The notes under the pieces are model-generated. The model searched no databases, was not told where the DNA came from, and worked only from the letters and a program-made list of their open reading frames with translations. 5,699 nt of DNA from an uncultured Lachnospiraceae bacterium. GTDB taxonomy: Bacteria > Bacillota > Clostridia > Lachnospirales > Lachnospiraceae. Shown piece after piece: positions 5,373 to 5,699 of the stretch (position 1 is the first letter of the stretch; each line of letters starts with the position of its first letter). Where the stretch lies: the NCBI GenBank assembly GCA_910588535.1, contig CAJUOO010000105.1:1-5699 (forward strand), in the 5' to 3' direction. A program made the translations under genes and the position numbers.

Positions 5373-5541
5373 TGTCAATACTTTAGCCAAAAAAGTGGAA
5401 AGATTATGCCACTTTTGTTAATTCCTCTTCCTCCTTTTATTGAGGTATCTTATAATCCATTGCACTATGGACTCACTTGCGATTATACCTGACTTCTATG
5501 TATTCAAAGATTTCCATGCAAAATTCCGGGGGATATGATTC
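5373..5541 (-). mobile_element. Right-end remnant of an IS3-family insertion sequence
   Basis: The 3' end of a transposase-like frame (see 5404-5541) is followed by about 30 bases that would form the terminal repeat, with an outer edge TGTCAATACTTTAGCC at 5373; IS3-family ends usually begin TG. An 8-bp hairpin (AAAAGTGG at 5391-5398 with CCACTTTT at 5409-5416) lies inside and may act as a weak terminator for the minus strand. The other end is not visible, and the boundary at 5373 is inferred. Confidence 0.5.
5404..5541 (-). pseudogene. IS3-family transposase (OrfB) C-terminal remnant
   Basis: One minus-strand frame reads EIFEYIEVRYNRK, a stop (TGA at 5473-5475), VHSAMDYKIPQ, a stop (TAA at 5437-5439), KEEEELTKVA and a final stop (5404-5406). 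This is the C-terminal signature of IS3/IS150-type OrfB integrase-transposases (FEYIE..YNRKR.HSALGY.TP), with the arginine after YNRK turned into a stop. Farther upstream, beyond about 5541, I cannot trace the DDE domain or the rest of the protein. It is inactive. Confidence 0.7.
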
Positions 5542-5637
5542 TTGTTTTTTGCCATGTCTGACATCACCTTTGCTTTTTCACTTGATAGCATAGGTTATTC
5601 TACTTTTTCTGTCCACACTTATATATTAACACCAATA

Positions 5638-5699
5638 TTATCTCTCTGTTTGTTCAGTCATAATTCCCCAACGAATTCCAAACCTATCAACAAAAACAA
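5638..5699 (-). CDS. C-terminal end of a probable VOC/PhnB-type protein (partial)
   Basis: The last 19 codons of a frame that enters from the right edge read VFVDRFGIRWGIMTEQTER and stop. The D-[RK]-F-G-[IV]-x-W pattern near the C-terminus is typical of PhnB-like members of the vicinal oxygen chelate (glyoxalase/bleomycin-resistance) superfamily. No other feature is available, so function and completeness are unknown; it could also be a fragment. Confidence 0.4.
   Translation of the reverse strand, partial: VFVDRFGIRWGIMTEQTER

Noticed and set aside
5391..5416. Stand-alone bidirectional terminator hairpin
   Set aside because: The stem lies inside the inferred IS3 end, where the transposase stop and terminal repeat account for it; no intact gene ends next to it.

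Overview
The window looks like chromosomal DNA of a low-to-mid GC Gram-positive anaerobe, most likely a clostridium of the Lachnospiraceae type. This is inferred from strong GGAGG ribosome binding sites, sigma-A style promoters, stem-plus-T-run terminators and the flavour of the proteins; no 16S or other marker is present.

Left part (1-3474, all on the minus strand): a small sugar or polyol catabolic locus. A ROK-family repressor (2303-3421) has its own promoter and ends at a clear terminator (2255-2283). Next comes a strong promoter (2153-2181) driving a zinc-dependent polyol dehydrogenase (1039-2088), then a GPH-family sugar:cation symporter (219-900). The symporter is broken: its first ~144 codons are joined in frame to a later segment, and its true C-terminal tail survives in another frame beyond a premature stop. 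At the left edge begins an unrelated small Cro/C1-type HTH regulator with its own promoter. The dehydrogenase and repressor genes carry related palindromes at the same distance downstream of their predicted transcription starts, which suggests shared control by the ROK protein.

Right part (3520-5350, plus strand): a divergent promoter drives a leader of about 310 nt and then mgtE, encoding a CBS-domain Mg2+ channel/transporter, closed by an 18-bp perfect terminator hairpin. The leader is the most interesting part of the window. It holds a 30-codon ORF with a good ribosome binding site, followed by three more tiny ORFs that each start exactly at the stop codon of the one before. It also holds a foldable element (3745-3834) whose closing stem competes with a 7-bp hairpin covering the mgtE Shine-Dalgarno sequence. 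It does not match the M-box Mg2+ riboswitch as I know it, so it is a candidate undescribed Mg2+-transporter leader.

Right edge (5373-5699, minus strand): a decayed 3' end of an IS3-family insertion sequence, with stop codons in the transposase remnant, and the last 19 codons of what looks like a VOC/PhnB-type protein.
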